Assembly: GCF_004193775.1 (NCBI RefSeq)
Contig: NC_041016.1
Location: 38,300,547-38,364,546 of the forward strand
DNA: 64,000 nt
Origin: Glycine soja
Taxonomy: Eukaryota; Streptophyta; Magnoliopsida; Fabales; Fabaceae
Direction: 5' to 3'
In this document: positions 21,652 to 34,205 of the stretch, in pieces
How the letters are laid out: each line of letters opens with the position of its first letter
Position numbering within the stretch: position 1 is the stretch's first letter
The notes under the pieces: generated by a model
Told to the model about the DNA's origin: nothing
Seen by the model: the letters and a program-made list of their open reading frames with translations, nothing else
Databases searched by the model: none
Translations under genes and position numbers: made by a program

Positions 21652-23255
21652 TGTCGCAATGTGCCCTTTTGCGGGCGAGCGAAGGCGACGCTCACGGGTG
21701 TGCTTTCCAAAGGATGAAAGATGCGTGGAGTCGCCACCAACGTTTATTTGTGGAAAACGTCGGGAAAACCGAAGGAAACCGGTCAAAATGAAAATTCTAA
21801 GTTTGGGAGTTGTATTTACGCTTGAGGAAGGTATTAGCACCTCTCACGTTTGTCTCAAAGGACAAAAACCTATTTTTTAGATTTGTGGAAATTGTATTAC
21901 CTTAACTTTTATTTCTTTTTATTTTTTGAGGTCGACAAAAGCGGGGCTTTTGCTCCTACGTACCCTCTATCAAAGAGGAAATCAGACCTACGTAGTTCTT
22001 TCTTAAGAGTGAATCAAGCGATTCTTTTTACTTGAATTGTGATCATTTTTAAGGCGTTGGACTTTAAAAATGATCCTTTTTACTTGGTAAGAAACTGAAA
22101 TGATAAACTTTCAAAACCCTATTTTTGTGGACGAGCTTGACTAGGCGAATTGATTTTAGCCTTAGTTTCACTTTAGTTATTAGTCAATTCAATTAAGAAT
22201 GAGAAATCCCAAAGAGAAAACGTCCGATTGATTTTTCTCTTTATTTTACTAAAAGGTATTTTTTTATTATTATATTATTATTTTACCTCTTTTTTTATTT
22301 CCATCATGGTTACGGCACGACCGAACGGTCGGAATTCATTTTAACCGAAATTAACGGATGATACAATTCAAACGATCGGTGGAAATTTATTTTATTTTTA
22401 GATTAGGCGAGAAATGACTTAAATAAATTACTTAAGCACGTCAAAAGGGGGTATAAAAAGCGAATGAAAACGAGAATAAAAATACATGAAACAAAATGTG
22501 GACCACCACGGGTACATAGAATGAATTGAAAAGCTCGGTTTGAGGTACTTACCCGTTGAAGACTGAAGAAAACGAAGAATGAACGATGAATGTTGAAGAA
22601 CGGTCGAGAATCTTCGCGTAATTACTCACGGAAACGTTACGGAAGCGCCTCGGCTTGGATTTTCTTCACGGAAATAATTTTCCTCAGCAATTTCGAGAGA
22701 ATGAGAAGTGCCAAGAAGGCTGAACCCCTTCTCCCTTCACTCCTCCCCCTATTTATAGCAAAATAGGGGAGGAGCTTGCCACCCAGCTCGCCCAGGCGAG
22801 CAAGGTTGCTTCCTCCAGAAGCAACAGACTTCTGGAGGAAGAATATGGAAGGCCCAAGTGGGCCTGATTGCTATTTGTACCCCACTTTTTACTAAATGCA
22901 CCCCCTTCTACTTTTTTTTGGTAATTCTTTTTTCGTAACGTTACGAAACTTTACGAATTTCGTAACGATACTTATTTTCCTTCCGCAAGGTTACGAATCC
23001 TTACGGATTATGTATTTACTCTTTTTTAGCTTTCGAAGAAGTTACGGAAACTCACGGATTGCGCAAAAACACCTCTTTTCGATTTCCGCCACATTACGGA
23101 ATTTCACGGATCGCGTAAGCCTGCTTCCCTTTGATTTCCGACACGTCTCGGGACTTCATTTATTGTGCAACAAAGGATGCCAAGTATCTCAAAGCGGCTA
23201 ACCAAGGGTTGCATGTCATCAAGTAATAATCCCCGGATGAAATTAGGGTATGACA
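21652..23255 (-). repeat. X 5' LTR (1604 bp)
   Basis: On the minus strand it begins TGTCATACCCTAATTTCATC (23255) and ends CATTGCGACA (21652). The TATA box TATAAATA is at 22757-22750, with the palindrome GCTCGCCCAGGCGAGC (near 22786-22801) just upstream. It is similar to but clearly distinct from Z's LTR. Immediately to the right lies the truncated Y LTR. Confidence 0.9.
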
Positions 23256-25313
23256 GGTGCGTCTTCCATGGGAGGAAAATGCGCGGAGTCGCCACCAATG
23301 TTTATTTGAGGAAAATGTCAGAAAAACCGGAAAGGTGTGGTCTACGAACTTTAAGTGTGAAAGGTTCGGGAGTTGTTTTTATGCACGGGGAAGGTATTAG
23401 CACCCCACGCGTCCGTCACAAGGGACGGCAGCCTTTAATCAGATGTGCAATATCATGTCTTCAATTTGTTTTATTTTCCCTTTTTTATGTTTTTATGTAT
23501 TTTTATGCTTTTTTTGTTTTTAATTTTGGTGTGGTCGACAAGGGTGTTTCCATCGCTCCTAGGTATCCTCAATTGCGATCAGGAAATTAGACCTACGTAA
23601 TTCTTTTAGAACTAAACGTTGGTTAAGTTGCTTTTATCTTTTTTTCGCAAGATACATTTTAACCGAACAAAAGTTGTTTTTAGGCGTTGGACCATTAAAC
23701 GATTTGATTTTTGAAAGGGGGAGAAACATTAAGGCGTTGGACCATTAACGATCTCTTGGGGTGGTCGACAAAAGTGGGGCTTTTGCTCCTACGTATCCTC
23801 AATTGCGATGAGGAAATCAGACCTACGTAGTTCTTGCAAAAGTGGTAAAGTTACATGTTGATTTTATGCTTTTGAACGGTCCATGTTAACCGATAAAAGC
23901 AAAGAGGACCATTTAAGGCGTTGGACCTTAAAACGGTTTTTAGTGATTTTTGCGGACCAAGCTTGATTTGTGAGTTGGTTTTAGCTTTAGTTTCACTTTG
24001 GTTATTAGTCAATTCATTCAAGGAAACTTCCAAAGAAAAACGTCCGATTGATTTTTTTGATTATTTTATTCAAAAATATTTTGATTATTTTTTCAAGATA
24101 TTTTGATTATTTTATTATTATTTTGTCTTTTTTTGGTTTAACCGTGGTTACAGTGTGAACGATCGGTTAGATTTTGCTTTAACAGTGATTAAACGAGATT
24201 ACAACGCAAATGATCGGTTGAAATTCGTTTTATCATTTATTAGGCGAGATAACGGCTTAAAGGATCGGTTAAAGCTCGTTAAAAACAGAAGAAAAGAAAA
24301 CTGAAAGTGAACGAAATAAAGATGAAAGCCAACAAAACAAGAAAGGAATTGAAAGTCTTGGATTCGAAAACTTACCGGTTGAAGAACGAAGAACGGATGA
24401 AGAACGGCGGAAAACCTTCACGGATTTGCTCATGGAAACGTCTCAGAAGCGTTACGGAAGCCCCTTGACTTGGATTTTCTTCACGGAAACAATTTTTTTT
24501 CACCCAAAACAACTGGAATGCATAGCATATGGGTTAGGGACCCCTTGGAACAGCCTCCCTTCGCCTATTTATAGGAAAAAGGGGGAGGAGGTTGCCGCCC
24601 AACTCGCCTAGGTGAGCTGGGTTGCTTCCTCCTTAAGTTACCCAGCTTCCAAAATGTTTTGGAAGGGCCCAGATTTGAAAATTTGAAAATTGCTATTTGC
24701 ACACTCATCTTGATAAGTTCACCCCCCTTTTTCGTAATTTACGGAAAAGTTACGGAAGCATATAGGACTTGATTTTCTTCTTTTTCCTCTTCCCTTTCAC
24801 CAATATCAAGTGAAATATGCTTACCCAAGGTTTTCGGAAATTCCCCCACCCCGTTTTTGTGGTTTTGGCTGTTTTCTTTCCAAAATCTCACGAAACTTTA
24901 CGGATTCCACCGCGATGAGTGTTAAGCCTTCCAAAGCGATCAACAATCGTCCTCGAATGAAATTAGAGTGTAACAGTTTATTTACACACACCCCACTTTG
25001 CTAAATACACTCCCGTTTGCGTGTTTTTGACCAGTTTCTTCCCGAAACATCTCAGAACTTTACGAATTACGCAACGATACTCTTTTTGCCCTCCAGAATG
25101 TTTGCGGGACTTTACAGATTACGCAACAATGCTCTTTTTGACTTCCAGAATGTTGCAGAACTTTACGGATTGCGCAATGATGCTTGTTTTGACTTCCGGA
25201 ATGTTGCGAGACTTTACGGATTACACAATGATGGGTGTTAAACATTTTGAGGTGGTCAAGAGAAGGTCGCATGCCAACAAATAATGGTCCTCAGACGAAA
25301 TTAGGGTATGACA
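23256..25313 (-). repeat. Y 3' LTR, missing its last bases because X is inserted there
   Basis: On the minus strand it begins TGTCATACCCTAATTTCGTC at 25313 and runs to 23256, where the conserved LTR end (GTTGGTGGCGACTCC...ACGCACC) breaks off and X begins. TATA box TATAAATA at 24573-24566. The LTR head is doubled: a second head-like sequence (TGTTACACTCTAATTTCATT) starts at 24975, so 24976-25313 looks like an extra ~338-bp head unit. A polypurine tract adjoins on the right, making this the 3' LTR. Confidence 0.85.
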
Positions 25314-25330
25314 GTTGCCCCTCTTTACTT
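25314..25330 (-). other. Y polypurine tract
   Basis: On minus, AAGTAAAGAGGGGCAAC abuts the LTR start at 25313. It is identical to the tract of Z. Confidence 0.85.
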
Positions 25331-25799
25331 ATCTTTTATTGGAGATAAAAGGGAAGTAAAGATAAGACACTAATTTCGTTCAAGCTGAATCTTTACCCGA
25401 CCGGCCACTAGCGCAAATCAAGGCAGTAAAACCCGTGAAGGCATGAAGATATTGAAATTCATTCTTTTCTCGTTTAATTCATTTTCATTTTCATTTTCAC
25501 TCTCCCTTTTTTTTAAAGCGTACAAACAGAGGACGTCGAGTCCTACAAAGCATAGGGAAAAAGGATATTTAAGTTTTTGAGGTGAAGACATTGTCGTCTT
25601 CGAAATGCAAATGAAGAATTGTCGCCTTTTGAAGGCATGCAATGACTGAAGACATTATCGTCTTCGACATGTAGATGAGCACATTGTCGCCTTTGAAGGC
25701 ATGCAATGACTGAAGACATTGTCGTCTTCGAAATGTAAATGAGGGTCATTGTCGCCATTGAAGGCATGCAATGACTGAAGACATTTTTGTCTTCGAAAT
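25331..25799 (-). repeat. Y tail: ~60-bp tandem repeat
   Basis: From about 25575 to 25800 there are four copies of a unit with GAAGACATTGTCGTCTTCGAAATG...GGCATGCAATGACT. GAAGACATTGTCGTCTTC is itself an inverted repeat (GAAGACga-type arms). The section 25331-25570 has nothing coding. Confidence 0.75.
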
Positions 25800-26189
25800 G
25801 TGTGCGGATTACCGTATAGGGCATCTCTGCATGCTACCTGTCTCCTCACAGGTCGGGGTAGCAGAACTGTGTGTGTGTGTGGATAACCACTTGGGGTATT
25901 TTTGCCTACCACCTGACTTCATGGGTTAGGATTAACAGAAGTTTGTTAGTACGGATAACCACTTGGGGTATCTCCGCCTTCCACCTGACTTCACGGGTCA
26001 GGATTACCAGAAGTTGTCTTTGTACGGATAACCACTTGGGGTATCTCCACCTGCCACCTGACTTCACGGGTCAGGATTAACAGAAATGTGCGGATAACCA
26101 TAAGGTACCCCCGCATGTCATCGGACTCGCCATCTCTGGATGACAAAAGGTGCAGAAGACAACGTTAGTCTCTGTGTGTCAACGGGCTT
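25800..26189 (-). repeat. Y tail: satellite-like array, left part
   Basis: Units with GTGCGGATAACCA...CACCTGACTTCACGGGTCAGGATTA, the same family as 32673-34205. The array is interrupted at 26189 by solo LTR A; GGCTT at 26185-26189 is the left copy of the target duplication. Confidence 0.9.
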
Positions 26190-26195
26190 TGTAAC

Positions 26196-26202
<7 letters not shown>

Positions 26203-26247
<45 letters not shown>
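26203..26247. repeat. (TA)n microsatellite in solo LTR A
   Basis: An uninterrupted TA run of about 45 bases just inside the LTR start. Likely length-variable. Confidence 0.9.
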
Positions 26248-26252
<5 letters not shown>

Positions 26253-26781
26253 TATGTTTGATGTTTGATTCTTTGTTGCGTTATTTTCATCCGTAATTAT
26301 TTTTAAGGAGGTTAATTTAATTAATAGAGGGGTGTGGATAGATAAGGATCTAGCTTCTCAAAGAAGTCTCTTGAGAAAGCTTCTCTAAGAAGCCATGAGG
26401 AAGCTTCTGGAGGAAGCCTCTTAATGAAGCTTCTAGAGAAAGCTACATGGAGCTGCCTTGGTAAAAACTCTGCCCAGCCTTTGTTAACCATTGGATCTTC
26501 TCGAAATTTGGTCTGCATATTCACAAGACACTTTTCCATGATCTGACCGTTGGGATCTTTAAGAATATGTCTGGAGTGTGCTAGAAGCCTCTTAATGAAG
26601 GTTCTAGAGAAAGCTACATGGAGCTTCCTCGGTAAAAATGCTGCCTAGCCTTCATTAACCGTTGGATCTTCTCAAAATTTGGTCTGCAACTTCAAAAGAC
26701 ACTTGTCCATGATCTGACTGTTGGGATCTTTGAGAAGATTTCTGGAGTGTGCTAGAAGCTTCCGTTCCCGAGAGCATCTCT

Positions 26782-26789
26782 TATTTAAG
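26782..26789 (+). promoter_or_regulatory. TATA-like box of solo LTR A
   Basis: TATTTAAG, preceded by a run of AAGCTTCT-type repeats and followed about 45 bases later by a TTCTTCTTTCTTTC pyrimidine tract, as in plant LTR promoters. Confidence 0.5.
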
Positions 26790-28492
26790 CATTTTAGCCT
26801 TTGCTTTCGTGTAGCTTAGGAAAAACGCCATTTCTTCTTCTTTCTTTCTTCCAAAGCTATTTATAAAGTTCCAAGCAATTTATCCATCACCCACAGCCAC
26901 CACAAACCATCGTTGTTCTCCACACCGAGAGGAACCCTTCAACCGAAGCGGAATCTTCCAACTTGGCTTGCGGTTTCGGTAGAGAACGAAAACCCTAATC
27001 TGACCTTTCGTTTTCTTTCGAGAGGCTTGTGTGGGATCGACGAGCAAGGACAAAAAGGAATCTTCAAGTGACGCGATGAGGAATCCGTGGGGTAGCTCAC
27101 GATAGGTAAGGGGAGTTTATTATAAAATTTATCGTTTTAACACCATAGTTAGGGTCAGGGAACCTAGCTATGAGGATATCTGCCTGTCCCTGTTGCATGC
27201 TGATTTTTCTTCAAAGAAAATTACGTTTTAACTAATGGGATGCGATATATATATGTATTGTGATGAATGATTTTGTTCTGGTTGTTTGAAATGTGTTGTT
27301 TGAAGACCGTGCGTGTGGAAATGATATTGTTGTGTTTGTTTGAATTGTTGTTGATGTTGCTATTGAGGATTTTAATTGATATGTGATGATAATGATAATA
27401 ATAATTATGATGATATTGATTTGAGATGACGTTGTTAATAAAGACCATGTCAACATGAATTGTTATTATTGATGAATATGTGAATATGAAATGAGGTTGT
27501 TGTTGTTGTTGATAACATCATTGAGATGAAATGATATTTATGTTGTGAATGACATGGAAATGGAATGTTGATTGATGTTGGAAATGCATTGGCATGTGCA
27601 TGTTGTGTATGTTCGTGGGGGGCACTGTGCACTGACCTTCCAGGGTCTTTGGCACTAGCTTTTGGCCACAATCATATGTCGTATGGAGTGTATGTCATGG
27701 GGGGTAGAGTGCACTGACCTTGTCGGATGGCCCAGACGTGGGTAACTAGCGTGGTTAGAGAATCTAAGCATTTCTGAGGGGATGCTTAGGCGCTTTAATT
27801 GGTCCATGGTCTTTGGCACTTACTTTTGGCCATGATCATAGCTCATACGACACAGGAAATAGAGTAACTGTGGCCAAGTGTACTTTGTACTAGGGGGCTT
27901 GTCACCTGGTAGGTGTGGTGTCCCTAAATTAATGACTGGTTTAATAGTAATAATTTAAATAACAAAAACCATGGTAAATTTTTTTTTTCTTCTTTTTCTT
28001 TTTCATTTCTTTCTCTTTTCACCATAACTAGGTTTAGAAGGAAAATCCTCACTACAGAGTCCTGAATGCCCAGTTCACAACTCTATTCGGAGTCATTTCT
28101 TTCTTACCGCTCATAATCTCTAAACTATTTTGCTATTTCAAAAGGAAGAATGTACCAGCCATTACTTTAGGTCGTCACATGAAAATAAAAGAATAAAATA
28201 CGGTCGATAAACTCTTTTACAAATAAAGTTGCTAATGCTTTCTTTTCAAATAACAAGATCGATTATAAATGCATTCATCATTTAAAGCTGTCCAAAATAT
28301 GGGAGTTTTACAAAATATATAGTGTCATCCAGAGCAAAGGTGTCCACAGTGTTGGCTTCAGCCACATGTATACAATCATCAAATTCCTATACATCAGGTC
28401 TACCCATACAAAAACAAAAGAGTAAACCTAACAGTTAGTCCTAGATACACCCACCCTCAAAAGTATACAAAACTAATCCAAAGAGTTGTCCA

Positions 28493-28926
28493 CTAGGATG
28501 AAGAGCCTCCGCTGATCGCCATCTCCCCCGGGCCACTATCCTCCGTAGAGTCTGCCTCAGATGCCGACATGACTTCCTCGGGAGAATCCACCTCAGGAAG
28601 TGGGTCCTCATCACCCTCTAGAAAGTCAAGAGCATCCGCAGCAGGCTCAGGAGGTAGCTCCTCGGGATCCTCCTCAGGGTCTTCCTCGGATGACGTCACC
28701 TCGATCACTTGACTGGCTCCACTAGACGATATGGTGTAGGCGTGGGTAGTATCCACTCTACAGTGCGCTGAAGAGTACGCGCCGGTTCATCTGGATGCAC
28801 CAAAGAAGTAGCCGTGAATCGAATCGTGCCTCGAAATCGGCACCTCGTGTTGCCTTCGAGGGTCTCCCAAGCTCCCTCTAGGCACTCCATCTCCACTCGA
28901 TCATGGATTAGTTGTGCTGCCATCAC
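28493..28926 (-). pseudogene. Short acidic ORF within LTR B, frameshifted
   Basis: The minus strand starts MMAAQLIHDRVEMECLEGAW (28926) and reads through TRCRFRGTIRFTATSLVHPD to RTLQRTVEWILPTPTPYR. It then continues in another frame as an acidic, proline-rich tail (VIEVTSSEEDPEEDPEELPP) ending at 28493. Joining needs a frame change in the overlap 28705-28756. I recall similar peptides annotated in soybean repeats but know no function. Its position inside an LTR is unusual. It could be captured sequence or simply the leader-encoded peptide of this family. Confidence 0.5.
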
Positions 28927-29046
28927 GATCTACAAGAAAGAAAAGAAAGGGGTAGACTCTTTCACGAAGAATCTAACTGCGCCACATACAATTCGTCGCA
29001 TAACCACTACATGCAAGTAAAAAGGGTATCTTAAGGCTTTTCATCT

Positions 29047-29450
29047 TTGGTAATTGATTACACAAGCCTTGGTAATCGATTACCAGAGGCTAAACTCGAA
29101 TTACACAGCCTCAAGACATGAAATATGCAAAAATGCACTGTGTAATCGATTACACATACCTGGTAATCGATTACCAGTGACCCATCCCTCTGTGTAATCG
29201 ATTACACAGGCTGGTAATCGATTACCAGAGGCCTCCACAATGTTCCAGTCCCCTTTCTAAGCCTGGTAATCGATTACACCCCCTTGGTAATCGATTACCA
29301 GAAGCCCTCATGGCTTCTTGACCTCGTTTTCAAGCCTGGTAATCGATTACACCCCGTGGTAATCGATTACCAGAGACCATCTTAGCCTCCTGTGTTCATT
29401 TTTAAGCCTTGTAATCGATTACCCACCCTTGGTAATCGATTACCAGAGGC
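29047..29450. repeat. Six pairs of the palindrome GTAATCGATTAC
   Basis: Pairs of (T/G)GTAATCGATTAC(A/C) and TGGTAATCGATTACCAG, about 7-10 bases apart within a pair and 60-70 bases between pairs. The first motif has one mismatch (GTAATTGATTAC). The same pair occurs in LTR C (10966-11054) and LTR D (51364-51602). Confidence 0.92.
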
Positions 29451-32400
29451 CATATCTCACATATCAATCAAGTTTCACAGCTGGCCAGCCACCACAAGCC
29501 TCCTTGCTTTGTGGTCTTTGTTCCTTTTATCTGTTGACTGCCAAGAGCTCGCCTGTTTAGGTACATCACAGGTTCTCACTGACCGACTATGCCCGGGTTG
29601 GGTCGGGATTGGTCAAGCTTGGTTTTGGGCAATAGCACCCCACCTGACGTCCCCAAGGTCTCCTGACCCCCGCGACATATCTCCAGGTACCACTCTGTGG
29701 TCAACGAATAAAAGCAGGAAGTTTCACCCTTCTACACTTCCTCATCTCAAGCTTGTAGGATTATGGGGTACCCATCACATGTGGTACTAGGTGGCGGTCG
29801 GGCGATGGTGCACAACAAGTTTTCCACATCCACAATGCGCACATAAACCCACCATCCCCTGTTGCCCACCTCCAACTGAGCTCACGTACTCCCACGTAGC
29901 CCATATCCTCGTTTCTCTCAACACCGGGTCCCCATAAATCCTCCCAAGCTTTCCCAACATCCAAGCAAAACAACATTCAAACAGCACAAATTATCACAGC
30001 CAAGCAAAACAGGGCAAAGGCAGAAAACTCTGCCCAAAACACCAACCAAAATCACAGCTTTTCTCACTTAAAGATCCCAGTAACAATTCCTTCGATCCAA
30101 TTTTTTAACCGTTGGATCGACTCCAAAATTTTACTGGAAGTCTCTAGTACATAAGCCTACATTTTGACCGTTGGGATCTACTAGCAATCATCCAGAACTC
30201 ATTCTGCACTACTCTTTCCACAGTCAATCACACACAAGCATTTTTCTGCGCAAAGCCAAAATTTCTGCTGCACCTATTTTGACAGCAAAATTCTGCATAA
30301 GTGCAGATTTCGAAAATCACACTTCCTCTCATCCAATCTTGCCCAAATCAAATCCTACAAGTCCCAAATCATGTATCAATCATGTCTAAACCAAAGCCAA
30401 GCTTCAAACCACAGCAACACAAAATCTAGGTGTCCAAAACCCCTCAATTTAATGGATTTTCTAGGCTTTAGAAGTGAAATTGAGAATGAGACAATTTTGA
30501 AGCAAACTCTCACCTCACACAAGTCTATAACATCAATTTAGACTTGTTCAAACTGGATTTACGCTTAAAATTTCACCGAATCAAAATTTGACTCTTCGAC
30601 ACCCAAATTTGCCCTAGAAATGGCTCTTTGTTCACTTTGATCATTTGTTTTTCTCCCTAGCTCAGCCTAACCTTCCTCTCATGTTCTAAATGGCATTTCA
30701 AGCTAGGATTAACTCACTCTTACCTCCAAATACCACGTAATCCAGATTTAGCCTTCCAACTCTCAAAGCCTCACTCTTTTTCCACTCATAACACCACATT
30801 CTCACCTTCTAACCCTAGGTTAACTCTACCTTTCATCTCTAACAGTTTTCCATAAGCAATTTCAGCACATAAACATCACAAGCATCATCATAAAAACCCT
30901 AAAACTGAATGGGTATGTTTAACTCATCCAAACATGGCAATTTCAACATGCTTTCAACAAGTTTCTTCACAAATAACTATCATGAAGCAGAAAACTAGCA
31001 AGACTACCCATCATATCTCCCAAAACCCCATACCCACGAAAATCAAAGGAGAAAGAAGTCCACCCAAACCTGAAATTTCAAAGTCCCACTCGTAGACACG
31101 CACTTCACGACTCCGAAAATGCTCTCCTTTCACGATTTGGGGCAGAAATGATGGCCAAAGGTTGAAGCTTTGTTTGGAGCTTCAATGGAGAATGAAGAAG
31201 AAGAAAGCTACGTGAAAGAGGGAGAAAAAAGGCTTCTGAATTTCTTTCTTTTGGCTGAGTGAGGAGAGAGAACAGTTTTTTGGTTTTAAACTAAAAGGTT
31301 TTTCTCTTTTTCTATTATTTTATTTAAGCTATGCCACATGTCTCCATTTGAGTGGAGCAAAAAGGGCCCACTTTCTCTTTTGATTGTGACCCATACTCAG
31401 CCACAAAAAGTGAGAAAAAACCTAACCTTTGAAACGCTAAAATCTTGCCTCGGTTTGCGTGCCATTTCTCTGGTTCCAGTTCCTCGCGTTTCTCTGCGTC
31501 CGTTGGGGCCAGTTTTCGAAAGTAAGCAATATATATATCAAAACGATCAGAATAAAGCCCCGAGCATGGTTCAGAGGTTGGTTTCGTTAAATTTTAAGTC
31601 GCACGCAAAACGATGATTTTTAAACTAATTAATTAAGAATTAACCCATAACCTCCCAGTTATGGATTTCTCTTCCTTAATTAGCCTAACCCGCATATCTT
31701 GCCCCCACTATTCCTACTTCTACCAAGAACATATAGGCATATACACTGAATAATACTTATATATATATAATCATTCAAAATACATTGTTTCTGAAAACTC
31801 CGGGTAGAAATTTCTAGGATGTTACAGTAGGGAACACCTTTGGGCTCCCAGGCTGATCACCTATGGGAGGGGGGCTGTTACGTGCACAACCGGGTGGTCT
31901 TGACAAACTCAGCACAGTTCCCTATGTGAGAGTGTCGTGTGGACACACTTAGGCTATTTCTTGAGATTTGGTTGTTGTTGGTACGTACCACATTGCATCG
32001 GAGTGTTGAGTCAGGTGCATGCATCATTCTGTGTAGTCTTGATTGGGTCCATGGATGGATGATGAGTAATTGTTGGATGTGAATGATGAATATTTGTTGG
32101 ATATGAGTGTTGAATAATGATTTTTGCATATGCTTATCATGTTTGCCTATGTTCCTTGCTAATTGTGGTTATTTGGAATTGGTATTGGTTCTTTTATAAT
32201 AAACTCACCCTTGCAATTTTGTATTGTGTGGTTGATACCTATGATGATCACGAACCTTGTTCGTGGGAGCAAAATGACAGTGGCAAGGTGTAGGGAGTAA
32301 GATTCTGGTGAGGAACCGCCGAGCCAACGTGATGACGTTGGCGTTATTTTGGGAGAGAGTTGTGTTTTGTAATCAACTCCTCCGTAGTTGGTTTTTAAGT

Positions 32401-32672
32401 TTTATTTTGTTGAGTTAAAGATAAGACTGGAACTTTAATTATATATATGAACATATTTAATTTTCGTTATGTGTATGACATGTACCGAATTATTGTTTCT
32501 ATGTAATTATGCATATTCACTTAAGTAATTGCGTGTTGTTGGATGAATTTATGTTGTGACAAAATCACTTCTATTTTCATAAGCAAAAATTAAGGGAGTT
32601 CTTTTTATACAAAAAATTGAAATTATCAAATATTATAGTGTGGATACCGTAGCGACGAGGCGGGTCGTTACA

Positions 32673-34205
32673 GGCTTGCTTGCCTTTGGTTGACAAAAGG
32701 TGCAGATGACGATGTTAGTCTCTGCGTGTCAACGGGCTCGCTTGCCTCTGTTTGACAAAAGGTGTGGATAACCATAAGGTACCCCCGCATGCCACCTAAC
32801 TTCACGGGTTAGGATTAACATAAGTGTGTTTGTGGATAACCACTTGGGTATCTCCGCCTGCCACCTGACTTCACGGGTCAGGATTAACAGAAATGTGCAG
32901 ATAACCATAAGGTACCCCTGCATGTCATCGGACTCGTCGTCTCTAGATGACAAAAGGTGCAGAAGACGACGTTAGTCTCTGCGTGTCAATGGGCTTGCTT
33001 GCCTCTGGTTGACAAAAGGTGCATATGACGATGTTAGTCTTTGCGTGTCAACGGGCTCGCTTGCCTCTGGTTGACAAAAGGTGCGGATAACCATAAGGTA
33101 CCCCCGCATGCCACTTGACTTCATGGGTCAGGATTAATAGAAGTTGTCTTTGTACGGATAACCACTCGGGTATCTCCGCCTGCCACCTGACTTCACGGGT
33201 CAGGATTAGCATAAATGTGCGGATAACCATAAGGTACCCCTGCATGTCATCGGACTCGCCGTCTCTAGATGACAAAAGGTGCAGAAGACGACGTTAGTCT
33301 CTGCGTGTCAATGGGCTTGCTTGCCTCAGGTTGACAAAAGGTGCAGATGACGATGTTAGTCTTTGCGTGTCAACGGGCTCGCTTGCCTCTGGTTGACAAA
33401 AGGTGCGGATAACCATAAGGTACCCCCGCATGCCACTTGACTTCACGGGTCAGGATTAATAGAAGTTGTCTTTGTACGGATAACCACTCGGGTATCTCCG
33501 CCTGCCACCTGACTTCACGGGTCAGGATTAGCATAAATGTGCGGATAACCATAAGGTACCCCTGCATGTCATCAGACTCGCCGTCTCTAGATGACAAAAG
33601 GTGCAGAAGACGACGTTAGTCTCTGCGTGTCAACGGGCTTACTTGCCTCTGGTTGACAAAAGGTGCAAATGACAATGTTAGTCTTTGCGTGTCAACGGGC
33701 TCGCTTGCCTCTGGTTGACAAAAGGTGCGGATAACCATAAGGTACCCCCACATGCCACCTGACTTCACGGGTCAGGATTAATAGAAGTTGTCTTTGTACG
33801 GATAACCACTTGGGTATCTCCGCCTGCCACCTGACTTCATGGGTCAGGATTAACAGAAATGTGCGGATAACCATAAGGTACCCCCGCATGTCATCGGACT
33901 CGCCGTCTCTAGATGACAAAATGTGCAGAAGACGACGTAAGTCTCTGCGTGTCAACGGGCTTGCTTGCCTCTGGTTGACAAAAGGTGCAGATGACGATGT
34001 TAGTCTTTGCGTGTCAACGGGCTCGCTTGCCTCTGGTTGACAAAAGGTGCGGATAACCATAAGGTACCCCCGCGTGCCACCTGACTTCACGGGTCAGGAT
34101 TAACAGAAGTTGTCTTTGTACGGATAACCACTCGGGTATCTACGCCCTCCACCTGACTTCACAGGTCAGGATTAACAGAAATGTGCGGAAACCATAAGGT
34201 ACCCC
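32673..34205 (-). repeat. Y tail: satellite-like array with ~322-bp higher-order unit
   Basis: Repeats of TGACAAAAGGTGC, GTTAGTCTCTGCGTGTCAACGG and GTGCGGATAACCATAAGG (plus-strand text). Identical blocks recur 322 bp apart (for example 33048/33370 and 33115/33437), with about four to five copies. Sub-blocks correspond to the 101-bp units of Z on the opposite strand. The array ends abruptly at 34205 against LTR sequence. Confidence 0.9.

Larger units (their letters stand above)
1..23255 (-). mobile_element. Element X: Ogre/Tat-like Ty3 retrotransposon, partial, split by element Z
   Basis: Reading leftward on the minus strand from 23255, the order is 5' LTR (23255-21652), primer binding site (21649-21631), leader, ORF1 (20938-20438, then 2441-1126) and the start of gag (888-1). 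The rest, including pol and the 3' LTR, lies beyond the left edge. ORF1 is split by the nested element Z (2442-20437). An extra ORF upstream of gag, a long leader and a primer site that would pair with a plant tRNA-Arg are hallmarks of the Ogre/Tat lineage. The 5 bases after the LTR start, GGTGC at 23256-23260, should be X's target duplication. X appears to sit inside the LTR of element Y. Confidence 0.85.
27914..31826 (-). mobile_element. Solo LTR B or short element (3.9 kb) inside LTR A
   Basis: On minus it begins TGTAACATCCTAGAAATTTC (31826) and ends GGGACACCACA (27914), with the duplication GTAGG at 27909-27913 and 31827-31831. No internal direct repeats that would mark two LTRs are visible, so a single long LTR is the simplest reading. 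A TATA-like TAAATAAAATA and a pyrimidine-rich leader lie on the minus strand near 31325-31260. It contains a broken acidic ORF (28493-28926), six pairs of a 12-bp palindrome (29047-29450) and long sections (27950-28490, 29600-31200) in which I see no gene. Confidence 0.8.
26190..32672 (+). mobile_element. Solo LTR A (Tekay/chromovirus-like), split by solo LTR B
   Basis: Begins TGTAACACCC, ends GGGTCGTTACA and is flanked by GGCTT at 26185-26189 and 32673-32677. After removing B (27914-31826) and one GTAGG, it is about 2.56 kb with no internal domain. Plus orientation is inferred from a TATA-like box at 26782-26789, followed by a pyrimidine-rich leader and a splice-donor-like GATAGGTAAG near 27105. 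Two ~160-bp direct repeats (about 26418-26575 and 26583-26745, with GCCTCTTAATGAAG) lie upstream of the promoter. Assignment to Tekay rests on its termini and length and is tentative. Confidence 0.85.
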
